In this document: positions 9,596 to 20,014 of the stretch, one piece after another
How positions within the stretch are numbered: position 1 is the first letter of the stretch
How the letters are laid out: the number at the start of each line of letters is the position of its first letter
The notes under the pieces: model-generated
The model's database searches: none
What the model saw: the letters and a program-made list of their open reading frames with translations, nothing else
What the model was told of the DNA's origin: nothing
Assembly (NCBI GenBank): GCA_015680685.1
Contig: MNCI01020320.1
Coordinates: 187,119 to 220,679 of the forward strand
Source: Gnetum montanum
Taxonomy: Eukaryota; Streptophyta; Gnetopsida; Gnetales; Gnetaceae
Direction: 5' to 3'
DNA length: 33,561 bases
Position numbers and translations under genes: made by a program

Positions 9596-9616
9596 GTAAA
9601 CGCCCGGTCTATACGC

Positions 9617-9664
9617 CACGTGTCTCCAAGTCCGATTTTCCCGGTAACCCTACCACTATAAATA
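9617..9664 (+). promoter_or_regulatory. G-box and TATA box of the LTR-like segment
   Basis: CACGTG (9617-9622) lies 35 bases upstream of TATAAATA (9657-9664). A TATA box with a G-box (bZIP/bHLH core) upstream is a typical plant polymerase II promoter arrangement. Transcription would start near 9690 and run to the right. Confidence 0.5.
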
Positions 9665-9954
9665 GCCCAGTTTTCCGTAAATTTGCGGTCGGAAAAAATT
9701 TACCAGAGCAGACCCAGAGCAATTATGCTGCAAACAAGAGCCCAGAAACCCCTTTATGCTTACACTTACGCTGGAATTTTTGTACGCCGAGCACAATCCG
9801 CGCTCCGCCTACCGTGCCAACCAGTTGCATCCTTGCATCCACCAGGGCTTTACGTCCTCCTTGTGTCCCTACACGGCTGCGTTAGACCGGTGCACAACAT
9901 TTTAACTCTGTAATCCACTGTTTATGTTTGTTGCAAGTTCTTTTACAGTTTTAC

Positions 9955-10200
9955 GTTAATTTGGCCCACGCTTCATTTACGCTTGTTTACGTTCATGCTC
10001 TGTTTACGTCTGTATATGCCCGCACTGCTTACGCTGTTTACATTTGTTTACGCTCTTTACACTTGTTTACGCTGTTCACGCCTGTATACACTTACACTGG
10101 GCCTATATTTGTTTACGTTGTTTACGCTCGACCCTGTTTACGCCCCTTTACGCTTACGCTCTGTCTGCGTCTGTTTCACTATTTACGCTCCGTTTACACA
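9955..10200 (+). repeat. TTTACGC-rich low-complexity tract
   Basis: TTTACGC and variants (TTTACGTT, TTTACACT, TTACGCTC) recur about every 10-15 bases for roughly 245 bases. Three frames are partly open because stops are rare in the motif; these are not genes. Confidence 0.75.
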
Positions 10201-10223
10201 TAACCCAGCATATAACACTTCGG

Positions 10224-10241
10224 TGGTGCTCGGGGAAATCC
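10224..10241 (+). other. Possible tRNA primer-binding site
   Basis: TGGTGCTCGGGGAAATCC begins with TGG a few bases after the putative LTR end, as a primer site should. It does not match the Asp-tRNA site seen elsewhere in the window, and I cannot assign a tRNA. Confidence 0.28.
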
Positions 10242-10272
10242 TTGTCTGATCCGCGTGCGGACCACCCAAGGT

Positions 10273-10318
10273 ACCCTACCTTCGTGCATTCCAGCACACC
10301 CTTAGGCGAAGGTAGGGT
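10273..10318. repeat. 12-bp perfect inverted repeat (stem-loop)
   Basis: ACCCTACCTTCG (10273-10284) and CGAAGGTAGGGT (10307-10318) are exact reverse complements separated by 22 bases. In the RNA of the preceding LTR this would form a stable hairpin about 50 bases after the primer-site-like sequence. Confidence 0.8.
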
Positions 10319-10394
10319 CATCTATGCTCGTCCGGCGATCCCACGGTCTCTGTTTTCCCTTCTAGCCGGGGACCGACAATTTCGGGAGGTACAA

Positions 10395-11330
10395 GTAATG
10401 CATAGTTCATTACTTTGGCTTTCATCAAGAAGGCCTGAGAGAGCTATCCGCAACGAGGGAACCTGTAACTCCAAAGGTAAAACAACTTCAGATCCGTATA
10501 CAAGACTATATCGAGTTTTACCTATAGATGTTCGATGTGTTGTTCTATATGCCCATAATGCGTAGACTAATTGTTCATGCCATCGCCTCTTGCTTTGATT
10601 TAACATCTTTCTGAGCACCATGATGATAGTTTTGTTTATAGCCTTTGCTTGACCATTGCTCTATGGGTAGTAAGGTGACGAGAATGCATGTTTAATACGC
10701 AGGCTTTACAAAAGCTTTTAGTATTTGCACTACTAAGCTGTGGCCCATTGTCAGTAACGATAGTCATCGGAATGCCAAAATGGATCACAATGTTCTCTAT
10801 TATGAAATTGTAAATGTGTTTTGAAGCAGTATTCCTAAGGGGAATAGCCTCTACCCATTTTGTGAAATATTCAGTTGCAGTGAATGAAGCTATGCCCTGC
10901 GGAGGATGATGATGTTATCAGTCCGATTAAGTCTAATTCCCATCTTTGGAAAGGCCATGTGATTTGTGTTGTGTGTAATTTGTTAGGTGGCACATGTATT
11001 AAGTTACCATGCCTTTGGAAAATGTCACATGTCCTGACCTTGGAGAAGCAATTGTACTCCATGTGTGGCCAGTAGTAGCCAAAGTGCCTAATCTTTATTG
11101 TCATTTCTTTGGGTGCTATGTGCCCTCCACAAAGTCCTCTGTGGACTTGTTCTACAATTTTTTGACCATCAATCGTACTAACGCACATTAGCAGAATATC
11201 TTCATAGGATTTGCAACACAAGGTGTCTCCTATTAATGCACAATTGTTGTGGACAATGACCCAATTAAATAAGAATCTTGAGTTCGTCATTCTGTATAAA
11301 TTCTGAGGCCTCCGATCTCTCTTGAACATA
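10395..11330 (-). pseudogene. Tat-like Ty3/gypsy integrase relic, minus strand
   Basis: Read from 11330 down: a zinc-finger region (VHRGLCGGH, then CFSKVRTCDIFQ with Phe replacing the last Cys), a core with the first catalytic Asp in WELDLIG (10933-10931), EYFTKWVEAIPLRN, the second Asp in TDNGPQ (10752-10750), then NGQAKAINKT with Lys replacing the catalytic Glu (10645-10643), and WHEQLVYALWAYRTTHRTS. Frameshifts lie near 10890 and 10670, and a TAG interrupts the PYYPQSNG-like block. The end aligns closely with 7250-7460 of the plus-strand pol, then homology stops at about 10395. It is a second, inverted copy of the same lineage and keeps the zinc finger and first Asp that the plus copy lost. 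Confidence 0.8.
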
Positions 11331-11499
11331 CTTTATCCACCCAAAAGCTTCTATCTACATGCTGTAACATTGTTACATGCATCAGGTATAGCATGCATTT
11401 CATCACAATAAGGTGTAAGGTAACCACAGAAGGTTTTAAAAAAATATATCTCATGGGATAATTCTAGGTTATTTTTCAATGTGCTTCAAGTATTTTTGG
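11331..11499. other. Boundary between integrase relic and LINE relic
   Basis: AT content rises here. The first part may be the decayed pol region upstream of integrase on the minus strand (stops in all frames). I see no defined element end. Confidence 0.25.
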
Positions 11500-13260
11500 T
11501 ATTTGCAATGTTTATGCTCTTACTACTTTTGCAAATAGAATTTTTTTATGGGAGTTCGTTCTTCAAAGTTTGCTTTTAACATTCCTTGGTTTTTTGGTGG
11601 TGATTTTAATATGATTAAAAATTCTTCAAATATTCATTGTCATGATTGGTTTACTTAGTCTAACCTTTGTGAAGGTAATAATTGTATTTTTAAAAGACTT
11701 AACCAATTTTATTTTTCCAATTATTCTTTTTGGTTGTATGATAGAAAGGTTACAGTTCACAAAGATGTAACTCTTTCAGACCATTTTCAAATTTTGGAAG
11801 AATCTAAAGAGCCTTGCATCTATGATCTAAGCTAAAAGGAAATAAAGAACTTAGTTAAAACAAACACACTATTGTGAGACTCTTTTAAATTCTCTTACTA
11901 ATGAATATGTTCTACTACAATTATATAGGCCTTGATATCCTAAGAATAGATTTGAAGGGATAAGCATGAATTTAGGAAATCATGGGGATGATCCTTATCA
12001 TCTCATTTAAGGATCTTCTTAATAAGGAATGAACTAATCATGGGATTAAATAAGAATTATATCAATAGGATCTTATTTTATTTAATATAGATTTATGAAT
12101 AATATTTATCTAATTCTTTTATGGAACATTTCGTCATCATATTCCACAATTTCTCTTAATTTAGAATTTGGTATTAAATCTCTAGTTCAACATTATAAGT
12201 TTTTTCATATGAATGCATCTTTATTTCTTAGTCTTTTTGGAAAAGGTATTTTGACCTCTCTAGAATGCAAAAACAAGACCCCTTGGTAAATCAAGTTAGA
12301 TTGACTAGCGGTTGCATGCTATATATCATGTTCATAATTTTTCCCATTGGTTAGGTAAGCAATATGCGAAGAGACAATGGGAGATTGAGAAAAAAATCTA
12401 TGGTGAAATTCAATAGATCAATGTTGATTTACATAATGATCCTTTTAATATTAATCTTCAACAAAAACTTACTTATGTTTGCTTAATCAAACAAAAATGG
12501 GATATGGATAATGCTAAGAGTTCTCTCATTAAGAGTTGTCTTAATTAGTTGAAAGTAGAGGGAGAACCATGCAAAGAATTTTTAAAATTCTTAAAAGATG
12601 AAGGAAATTTACCTATTATTAATTACATGGAAGTTTATGGTCAAATTGGTACCTATTCTCTTATTATCAATGATTTTCTTGAAAGATATTTTCAACATGT
12701 ATTTGTCTCAAAAGGTTTTGATCATGCAGTTTTTCTCTCTAATTATGATCATTTACCTAATATTGTTCATGGTAGCTACAACCATCTTTTTGAACAGGAT
12801 ATTTCTCTTATTAAAATTAAAGATTCAATGTTTAGCTTGGCTAATGATAAAGCTCCAATTTTTAATGGAATTCTTATTAAGTTTTTAAAAAATCATTAGA
12901 ATTTTATTGGTATGGACCTTTATTGTGTTTTTGTTGAAGCCATTTAACAACATTCTCTTAATTAAAAACTGAATAGAAAAGTCATCAAACTTATTCCTAA
13001 GGATCGTAACATTTCTCACATTAGTAATTGATATTCTATTACTCTTGAATTTCGTTTATAAAATTTTAGCTAAATGTCTTGTTATAAGCTTAAAACTAGT
13101 TATTCATTAGTTAAGTACTCTAGTGCAAACTAACTTTGTCAAAGGCAGATATATTCTAGATAATGTTGTGGTAGCTTAGGAGGGTATGTAGTGGCTTAAG
13201 GATTCAATGATAAAGTAAGTTGTTAATAATATTTAAGAAAGTAAGAACTAGTTTAGCTAT
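11500..13260 (+). pseudogene. LINE (non-LTR retrotransposon) ORF2 relic: endonuclease and RT
   Basis: Around 11580-11800 the translation contains WFFGGDFNMI and, later, TLSDHFQIL, the signature blocks of the apurinic-type endonuclease. At 12549-12899 an open stretch of 116 codons contains EGEPCKEFLKFLKDEGNL and ends near SLANDKAPIFNGI, matching the start of LINE RT (usually DKAPGPDG). From 12960, broken by stops, follow VIKLIPKDRNISHISN and QTNFVKGRYILDNVVVA-like blocks of the RT fingers. Many stops and frameshifts make it non-functional. The RT catalytic block is not recognisable downstream, so the relic ends before it. A second LINE relic of opposite orientation lies at 25740-26400. Confidence 0.75.
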
Positions 13261-13991
13261 ATATGTATTGATCTACTAAGAATTGATTTTTATATTAAAT
13301 AAAAATCAGTGTAGTTTATTCAATGATAATTCTTAAAAAAATGTTCATCTCCTCACCAAGCTTTATGACCAAAAATTATTTATTCTTAGGAACAAAGTAT
13401 TTGGCCTCTGGACAAAACTCTCTACTAAAATAATAATTCCTGTAAAAAAGATCATCTCCAAACATAGCATTATGACTATAATATTCTGTTACAAAGTCTA
13501 GTAGTTGGCCCTTGGGGCATAAAGTTCCTTCTTAGCTATTTGAATTAGAGAAAAAAATCATGACAATGAGAGCTTCTCCGCACCATTATAATGATAAAAT
13601 TATTTTTTTATGATCAAGGAGGACTCTCTTGGATGGTGTGGGTAGTTGGCCTCTTGGCCAAGAAATTAAAGCTAGTGTTATGTAGGCAATTAAGCAAAAT
13701 ATGTCATCATCAAATCCTTCACCTACCTTAATAGTTAGCCTATTATAGATAGGATAAAACACCAAGATGTGATAAAAAAAAGATATGTTGTATTATTTTT
13801 AATGGTCTAAAAATTCTTATGAGAGAGAATAGAAGAGACAAGTACTAAAAATTCATTTTTGATCCACTAATAAAACCACTAGAATACTAACACTAAGTAA
13901 AACCAAGTACTAGGGGAGTGTTACAACATGAAATAATTTGACTATAGATATACCTAAAGACATATATTTAACATAACATATGCATCCTAGG
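13261..13991. other. AT-rich intergenic sequence, no gene recognised
   Basis: Stops occur in all six frames at high density. It may include further decayed LINE sequence, but no motif is convincing. It ends at the insertion site of the minus-strand LTR element. Confidence 0.35.
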
Positions 13992-13996
13992 ATATA
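13992..13996. repeat. Target-site duplication ATATA, left copy
   Basis: ATATA directly precedes the left LTR end TGATGAG. The same five bases follow the right LTR end at 19960-19964. Confidence 0.8.
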
Positions 13997-14749
13997 TGAT
14001 GAGTGGTGAGGTACCCCTACACTCAACCATACGAATATGAGCATTTCATGCACGATCCAGTTGAACTTCGTAGATAGGATAGTTGTGGTATCTAGATAGT
14101 TACACGTTGATTGCAGTTCACTATCTTCCCACCTGGACTAGTATTTTCTTTGTCACATATGGTTTAGTCTAGAGTGAGGTGTATGATATGATCCTAAACT
14201 AGGGCTACTCCTAGAGGCAATGGAAAATAACTTTGTTTTAAGCTAAGAGGAAAAGGGAGAGAGAGCTAAGCTAATAGGACATGGAAGGAGAGTCTAAACT
14301 AGCCTAAGTGTGATGAGCATTCNNNNNNNNNNNNNNNNNNNNNNNNNNNNNNNNNNNNNNNNNNNNATAGCAATAAAAATTAACAATAACAATTAAACAA
14401 TTAAAACTAAGTGAATGCTGCAATGATGAAGTAATCTCGATCTTTATTTTTGATCATGTGTATGTCCAAGTAGGTCACACTCGAATAAAGATGTCGTACA
14501 ATTACAATCATCACACTATGGGCATGCACTAGGAAAATAGTCTAACTCCTACAAAAACAAACTGCAAGAACTTCACTAAAACTACCAAAAAGATTCCTAA
14601 GTGTGGTGGGTGAACACTTATTTATAGCTAGAGGCAGATACTACATAAGCAAGGCCACATTGATGCATGGACAGATGCGTTAACGGGGCCACGTCAATGT
14701 GGCCGCGTTGACAGGGCTTCATTGATGTAGCCCACTTGATGCTTCATCA
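13997..14749 (-). repeat. 3' LTR of the gag-only element, with assembly gap
   Basis: Aligned along its length with 19095-19959. On the minus strand it has a TATA box (14626-14618, TATAAATAA) and an AATAAAGA poly(A)-like signal near 14450. N bases at 14323-14366 stand where the other LTR has 169 bases (19421-19589), so the true length is closer to 870. Confidence 0.88.
14323..14366. other. Assembly gap of 44 N
   Basis: The unknown bases lie inside an LTR. Comparison with the other LTR indicates the missing sequence is longer than the gap shown. Confidence 0.95.
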
Positions 14750-14761
14750 TACCCCCACAAC
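14750..14761 (-). other. Polypurine tract
   Basis: On the minus strand GTTGTGGGGGTA directly precedes the 3' LTR start TGATGAAGC. A CTCGAGGATGAG-like stretch just upstream is common at the 3' end of plant Ty3/gypsy interiors. Confidence 0.6.
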
Positions 14762-16870
14762 TAAATAACAACTCATCCTCGAGTCAAAAAAAATGAGAAA
14801 AAGTGAAATTAATTACACAGTAGATAGGTATGGGATTATTGACTACTAGAAATTTACTCATTCCATAGTGTGGAATTAAAAAAAAAAATTTGATATGTAC
14901 ATAAAATTACAAAATTTATTGGAACTCATGTGGTTCTAGGTGGTGGTGGCTCCTCCATGGGTCTTTTCCCTTTGTCCTATGCTCCAAGCTTCTAAGATTG
15001 ATATCATTGAAGAAGCACCTAAATTTTCTCCTCTTCTATCTAAGGAACATGAGTTGTCCATGCTGATGTTCCAATGTTTGATGGAGTTGACACTTTTCAT
15101 GAACATGACAACTGCAGGAGCACTTGATTGGCCTTGACATGCCATGCTGCAAATAGCCATTTTTCCTCTTCATAGGGTTGGGCCCTAACCTCTCCACCTT
15201 TTTCTTGGACAAATTGTATAGTGATAGGAGGTCCTTGATGGATGCTGAATAATTGTGCCTTCTTCTCTACATGTTCTACATGAGGTCCTTAGCCTTTGCC
15301 TCCCCTTGGGCATTCAGTTGCATCTTGAGAAGGTCCTCCTTATTGTCCTCTTTTAAGGGCCATCTAGAATCACACAAAGATCAATTGTTAGTAAGGTTAT
15401 TGAATGAAGTTCAATTATTTCATACCTTACTCATTACCTTTAATAAATGTTGAATTCTTTGCTTAGTGTGATTTTAGAGTTAGAAAATGTTTTCTCAAGG
15501 AACTTATCCTAAAATTTTAATGTTGAACCTGGTCTATTTAGGTGACACATAAAAGAACATGTAATCGTTTTGAGGAACGTTTGATAAAATGATGACAAGG
15601 GAAAGAATAGATTTAGCAATGAAGTACTTAGAGGGTATAAAATAATGTGGTGGTGTGCAAAAAAATACAAATTACAAAAGTCACACAAGTGGGTCCTCCC
15701 AAAAGCAGGTTCCTACCTATCATGCCCTTGCGTAACGACACCATTGTGACGAAGTATGAATTCAATACTACACAAGACATGAGTCACAAATACATGAATA
15801 GTGAGATGAGGCAAATTGTAGAAGGGATTACAGAGATTGGAACATGAGGTTACTAACCTAGGGCACAATGAATCCTAAGTGTAGGGCATGATTAATGTGT
15901 CATTAGCCCGTTGCTCCAAACTCAAGACCAAGTCCATTCCTTCGATCATTGACATCGCATTGCTTCATCCAATGATGGACAATCATAAGAGCACCATGAT
16001 AGCAAGGTGTACGATCACTTGGAGTTTTGTTCAAAGGATGAGTGATTCGAAATTACTTTGCGGTACTTTGATCTTGATCTCGCTTTTTTTCTCTCTCTTT
16101 TTGATGTATGCTTAATCTAGAGAAGCCACCTACCTTCAGGCATGGGTGCATGTCTTTCTAGTGGGACCCCATAGAACAACATTGAGTTTTCATGACTGAG
16201 TGCCTTTTGATTACTCTTACTACCATTTTCATTAGATCTACAAGGATCTTAGTACAACCAAGATACATGATAACTCCTACAGATGTCACTAAAGAGAATC
16301 AACAAGTTCCCTTGATGTCACACCCTGGTCATTCCCTTGTAGTCCATCATTTTTCACTCTGGGCATAATGAGCACAAAATTACTTTTAAGTTTCATGATG
16401 ATAAGAATATCATCATACCTAGAGTAGAACCTCTTATTAATAGAATGGTTGGGTGGATGTGGTGGTTTCATTTTCTAAATAATTAATCACCTGAGACTTG
16501 ATAGCTTAAAACAACACATCAATCGATGAGTCACATGAGTGTTTTATTTATGGATGAGATTACTTGCAAAAAGACAAAAAGATAAAACAATAATTTAAAA
16601 GATAAAAAAATAGAAAACAAAAAATTGTAAAATTAAAGAAAAGGAAAACATTTATTAATTCTGCTATCATTAGAATGGGGGATACCCCCCCATAAATTAA
16701 ATGGTTAAGCATAGCTAGAATTAATAAATTGAACGTGGGGATCCTTGCATGTTGGAAATATTGGGACTCGATCAAACTTACCCCATTGGGGTTCACACAC
16801 TTGATTAGAGTTGACATAGTGGAGCAAGTTATATGATGTGGTTAATTTATGAGTTGACCCACTATGGTAC
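14762..16870 (-). other. Interior of the gag-only element without recognisable pol
   Basis: About 2.1 kb between the gag relic and the polypurine tract. Short open frames (for example 15160-14936, 16471-16289, 16817-16560) show no RT, protease or integrase motif, and the stretch where the related right-end element has its protease does not match it. It could be filler acquired when pol was lost. Confidence 0.45.
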
Positions 16871-18957
16871 TTGTGATCATAAGATTGTATGCAAGGATCA
16901 ACATGTCTCCCCATGTGGCAATATTCATTGGGCCCCATGGTTGTTGAAGTGTTGATTAGTGGCCCAGATAGAGTAATAGGAGGCATTGAGTTCAAGGAGG
17001 CAGATGCATCACAACATTGAACTTGTGCTAAGTTTGAGGATGTAGTGGTTTCGGAACTGTGCTATCTCTTTCTATGGTCCTGCCTAAAGAAAGGACACTT
17101 TTGACGTTGTGGAGGGTTCCCACTACTGTTGACAACAGCAGCACAAGTAACATTTGTGGTTTGATGCTATGGTGCAAAACCTGCTAGTAATATTAGTGGC
17201 AATGTAAAAGGAGATGAAGGGTGAGGATATTAAGGGTAAGAAGAAGTATAAGGAACATAAGGTGGTGATCTTGTTGGAGAGGACCTAGGTTGATAGTACT
17301 CAGGAGAATGATAATGATGTGGTGAAGTAGAGGATGATGATCCAGTTGGAGAAATAGGATGTTGAACATATTAAGCATTTGATGTTAGGACATACAAAGG
17401 ATACAGTCGAGTTGGCGATGGCTTCCCCCACGACTAAGGCTTTTGCCACTATGGTTGAACCTAACATTTCTATATGAAATATGGATGTAACATTCCTTCG
17501 CAATGCTTATGTAAATGTGACAAATATGGGCAGTGGCCTTTGGGATGATCATACAGATAGACATTGCATTAATATGAGAAGTTGGTAGTTGAGTTCTTAT
17601 TCTTATTATCTTCTACCCTTTGTTCTAATTGTTGCATGGTGTCCTATCCTATTTATTGATTTGGCATAGTTGTGCCTCTACTATTGTTAGCATATTCTCC
17701 ATATTTTCTGTGCACCCACTCTATCATCTTATTAATCTTCGCCATGATTTCATCTAGTGATTGTTGCATTGGCAAAGGTAGATGTAGTTGCACATCCTCA
17801 AGGTGAGTTGGTTTCTCCTCTTTATGATTATGGATATTTTCTAATTTGAGATTTTGGTCCCATTTAGGGTTTTCAACATTCTCCCATTTAGCCATTTCTC
17901 CTTATTTTTCTACCCACTTAATAAGGTCTTGGAGTTTATGGATTTGTAGCTCTTATAGTTGACCTCGGGCATACATCCCTAGGGTTTCCCTTGTTTCATT
18001 ATGGAGCCCATCTATGCTATGGTACATTAGCCTCTCCTTGAAGAACCCATGGCCTAGGTAGTTATTTAACAATGCATAATATCTTTCTAAGGCCATGTCC
18101 AAGGGTTCATGTTCTTTTTTCCACTCTTAGATTTGTCTTCTCAAGGCTAACACTCATGCATAATTTTGATATCTTTCATTGAAGAGTTCTACCATTGTTG
18201 GCCAATGTTGAATTAATTTCAGTTTTAAAGACCTATACCATACTTTTGCTTGGCCAACGAGTGTCATAGGAAAAAGCTTAAGTTTTTGCCACCCATTATC
18301 AATATTGTTCCCTATAGAAGCATTGTAGAAGGCTTGTAAATGTTGTTGTGGATCTAAATCATAGCCTCCTAAAAACTTGGGAAAGTTATTTAAATCAAGC
18401 CTAGGTAGATAGCTTTCTTTTTGATGCCTATAGGATATTTGAATTGCCTCTTGTATAGGCATTAGGCTCTTAGTGGCTAGAAGGGGTTCATCGTCACTAA
18501 GTAGGTTGTGAGTTTATGAGTTGGGATGATGTTTTCCTTGTTCATGTTGGCATTCTTGATTTTGTTTGTGAGCTCAATTTTTAGTTCTACACCGATCCCT
18601 TGAAAGATAGTCATCTGTGTCACAATCTGACATTGAAGAAGTAGAGGAAGAGAAGGAATTGTAAAAATTGTTATGACTTTTGTAAGTCTTCCAATCATCC
18701 CCAAGTAAGTTATTTTTAGTTATTGAGAAGGTCCTAGGCCTTTTGGGCCTCCTCCTTCTATGGGATGTCCCATCCTCACTAGAGGTGTTTGGGTTGGATG
18801 ATAAAAGTTCTTGAGTATCGTTGGGGCGTCCTTGAACATATGAAGCTCCTACATAAGATTGAGTACTCCAAACTTCATCTTCATCATAAATATTGTTGGT
18901 TCTCCAATGAATTACCTCATTAGTGGTTGCAAGATCATAGTCTTATGAGAGAGACAT
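16870..18957 (-). pseudogene. gag polyprotein relic of the minus-strand element
   Basis: The frame from ATG 18957-18955 runs without a frameshift to 18154 and on into later segments, interrupted only by stops (codon 5 TAA, then others, and TGA 18156-18154). The open core 18462-18154 contains LDLNNFPKFLGGYDLDP, WQKLKLFPMTL, AKVWYRSL and ELFNERYQ, the core of the plant retrotransposon gag family. It aligns closely with 31410-31650 of the right-end element. Downstream segments include HEPLDMALERYYALLNNYLG, a lysine/glutamate-rich helical part (17895-17653), a zinc-knuckle-like C-x2-Y-x3-H-x4-C at 17568-17530 and a Pro/Ser/Tyr-rich tail to about 16870. Gag would form the virus-like particle and bind the RNA. 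Confidence 0.82.
17530..17568 (-). other. Zinc-knuckle-like motif of the minus-strand gag
   Basis: The 13 codons read CNVYLYDHPKGHC. The second Cys of a C-x2-C pair is Tyr here; the spacing x3 before His and x4 after it is the same as in the right-end element. Confidence 0.6.
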
Positions 18958-19075
18958 TGTTGTGAATTATGTGTAAATTAATTGAATTGAATTTAATTTC
19001 TTTTCTAAATGATATATCGTTAATATTTGTTATAGTGATCTTGTATGATATAACTAATCTAGATAACTAGCATCA

Positions 19076-19093
19076 TCCCTAGAAATGGCACCA
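19076..19093 (-). other. Primer-binding site (Asp-tRNA type, decayed)
   Basis: TGGTGCCATTTCTAGGGA begins two bases inside the 5' LTR and matches 13 of 18 positions of the plant Asp-tRNA primer site TGGCGCCGTTGCCGGGGA. Confidence 0.65.
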
Positions 19094-19094
19094 A

Positions 19095-19959
19095 TGATGA
19101 GTGGCAGGGTAGCCCTACACTCAACCATACGAATAGGAGCATTTCACGCATGATTCGGTCCAACTCCGCAAATAGGCTAGTTATAGTATCTAGATAGTTA
19201 CATGTTGATCGTAGTTCATTGTCTTCACACTTGGACTAGTGTTTTCTTTGTCACATATGGTTTAGTCTAGAGTGAGGTGTATGATATGATCCTAAACTAG
19301 GGCTACTCCTAGAGGCAATGGAAAATAACTTTGTTTTAATATAAGATGAAAAGGAAGAGAGAGCTAAGCTAATAGGACATGGGAGGAGAGAGTCTAAACT
19401 AGCCTAAGTACGATGAGCATATGTTCCTTAGTCATCCGTACACATCTTGGACCTCGTGCATATCCTAGGTACACTACTGGGTTACCAAGTAGTCACACTT
19501 AAATGCTTATGATTAAGTCGTACTCATTCTGCATTTAACAATAGGAATAGTAAATGATGGTAAAGAAATATTAACCAAGAAAATAATAAATAACAATAAA
19601 AATTAAAAAATTAAAACTAAGTGAATGCTACAATGATGAAGTAATCTCAATCTTTATTTCTAGTCATGTGCGTGTCCAAGTATGTCATACTCAAATAAAG
19701 GTGTCGTACAATTATAATCATCACACTGCGGGCATGCACTGGGAGAATAGTCTAACTCCTACAAAACAAAATTTCAAGAGCTTCAATAAAACTACCAAAA
19801 AGATGCCTAAGTTCAGTGGATGCACACTTATTTATAGCTAGAGACAAACACTACGTAAACGGAGTTGCGTCGATGCATGGACAAATGCATCAACGGGGCC
19901 ACGTCAACGCAGCCACGTTGATGGGGTTTCCTCGATGTAGCCCACTTGATGCTTCATCA
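19095..19959 (-). repeat. 5' LTR of the gag-only element
   Basis: 865 bases, TG...CA on the minus strand, with a TATA box (19836-19828) and AATAAAGA signal near 19660. Its 3' part shares a block (GAATGAGTACGACTT, GACTACTTGGTAACCCAGT) with the LTRs at 26530-27109 and 29335-30299. Confidence 0.9.
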
Positions 19960-19964
19960 ATATA
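19960..19964. repeat. Target-site duplication ATATA, right copy
   Basis: Matches 13992-13996 exactly and directly follows the LTR end. Confidence 0.8.
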
Positions 19965-20014
19965 CATGTACCTCCAAAAGAATAAGATGATTATACATAC
20001 CCTTTGAAATATAT

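Larger units (their letters stand above)
9196..10218 (+). mobile_element. LTR-like segment of the Tat-like element
   Basis: It starts TGAAACACC just after a purine-rich tract and ends near ATATAACA before a TGG-initiated primer-site-like sequence. It contains a TATA box (9657-9664) and TACGC repeat fields. No second LTR copy or target-site duplication was found in the window, so both ends are provisional. The short open frames inside follow the repeats and are not called. Confidence 0.38.
13997..19959 (-). mobile_element. Complete LTR retrotransposon with gag only (TR-GAG-like)
   Basis: Two direct LTRs (13997-14749 and 19095-19959) bound the element. Both run from TGATGAAGC to CTCATCA in the minus-strand reading direction and are flanked by the 5-bp duplication ATATA. 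A primer-binding site adjoins the 5' LTR (19093-19076) and a G-rich polypurine tract adjoins the 3' LTR (14761-14750). The interior holds a gag relic and about 2.1 kb in which I recognise no protease, RT, RNase H or integrase. This fits a non-autonomous gag-bearing element (the described TR-GAG class) or an internally deleted copy. Total length is 5963 bases, with the 44-base N gap counted as given. Confidence 0.85.

Noticed and set aside
9928-10565. Overlapping open frames of 88 to 173 codons
   Set aside because: Low-complexity translation of TTTACGC repeats; the last part is antisense to the integrase relic.
13350-13740. Possible organelle-derived insertion or further RT domain
   Set aside because: I looked for RT catalytic blocks and plastid-like coding sequence and found no convincing motif in any frame.
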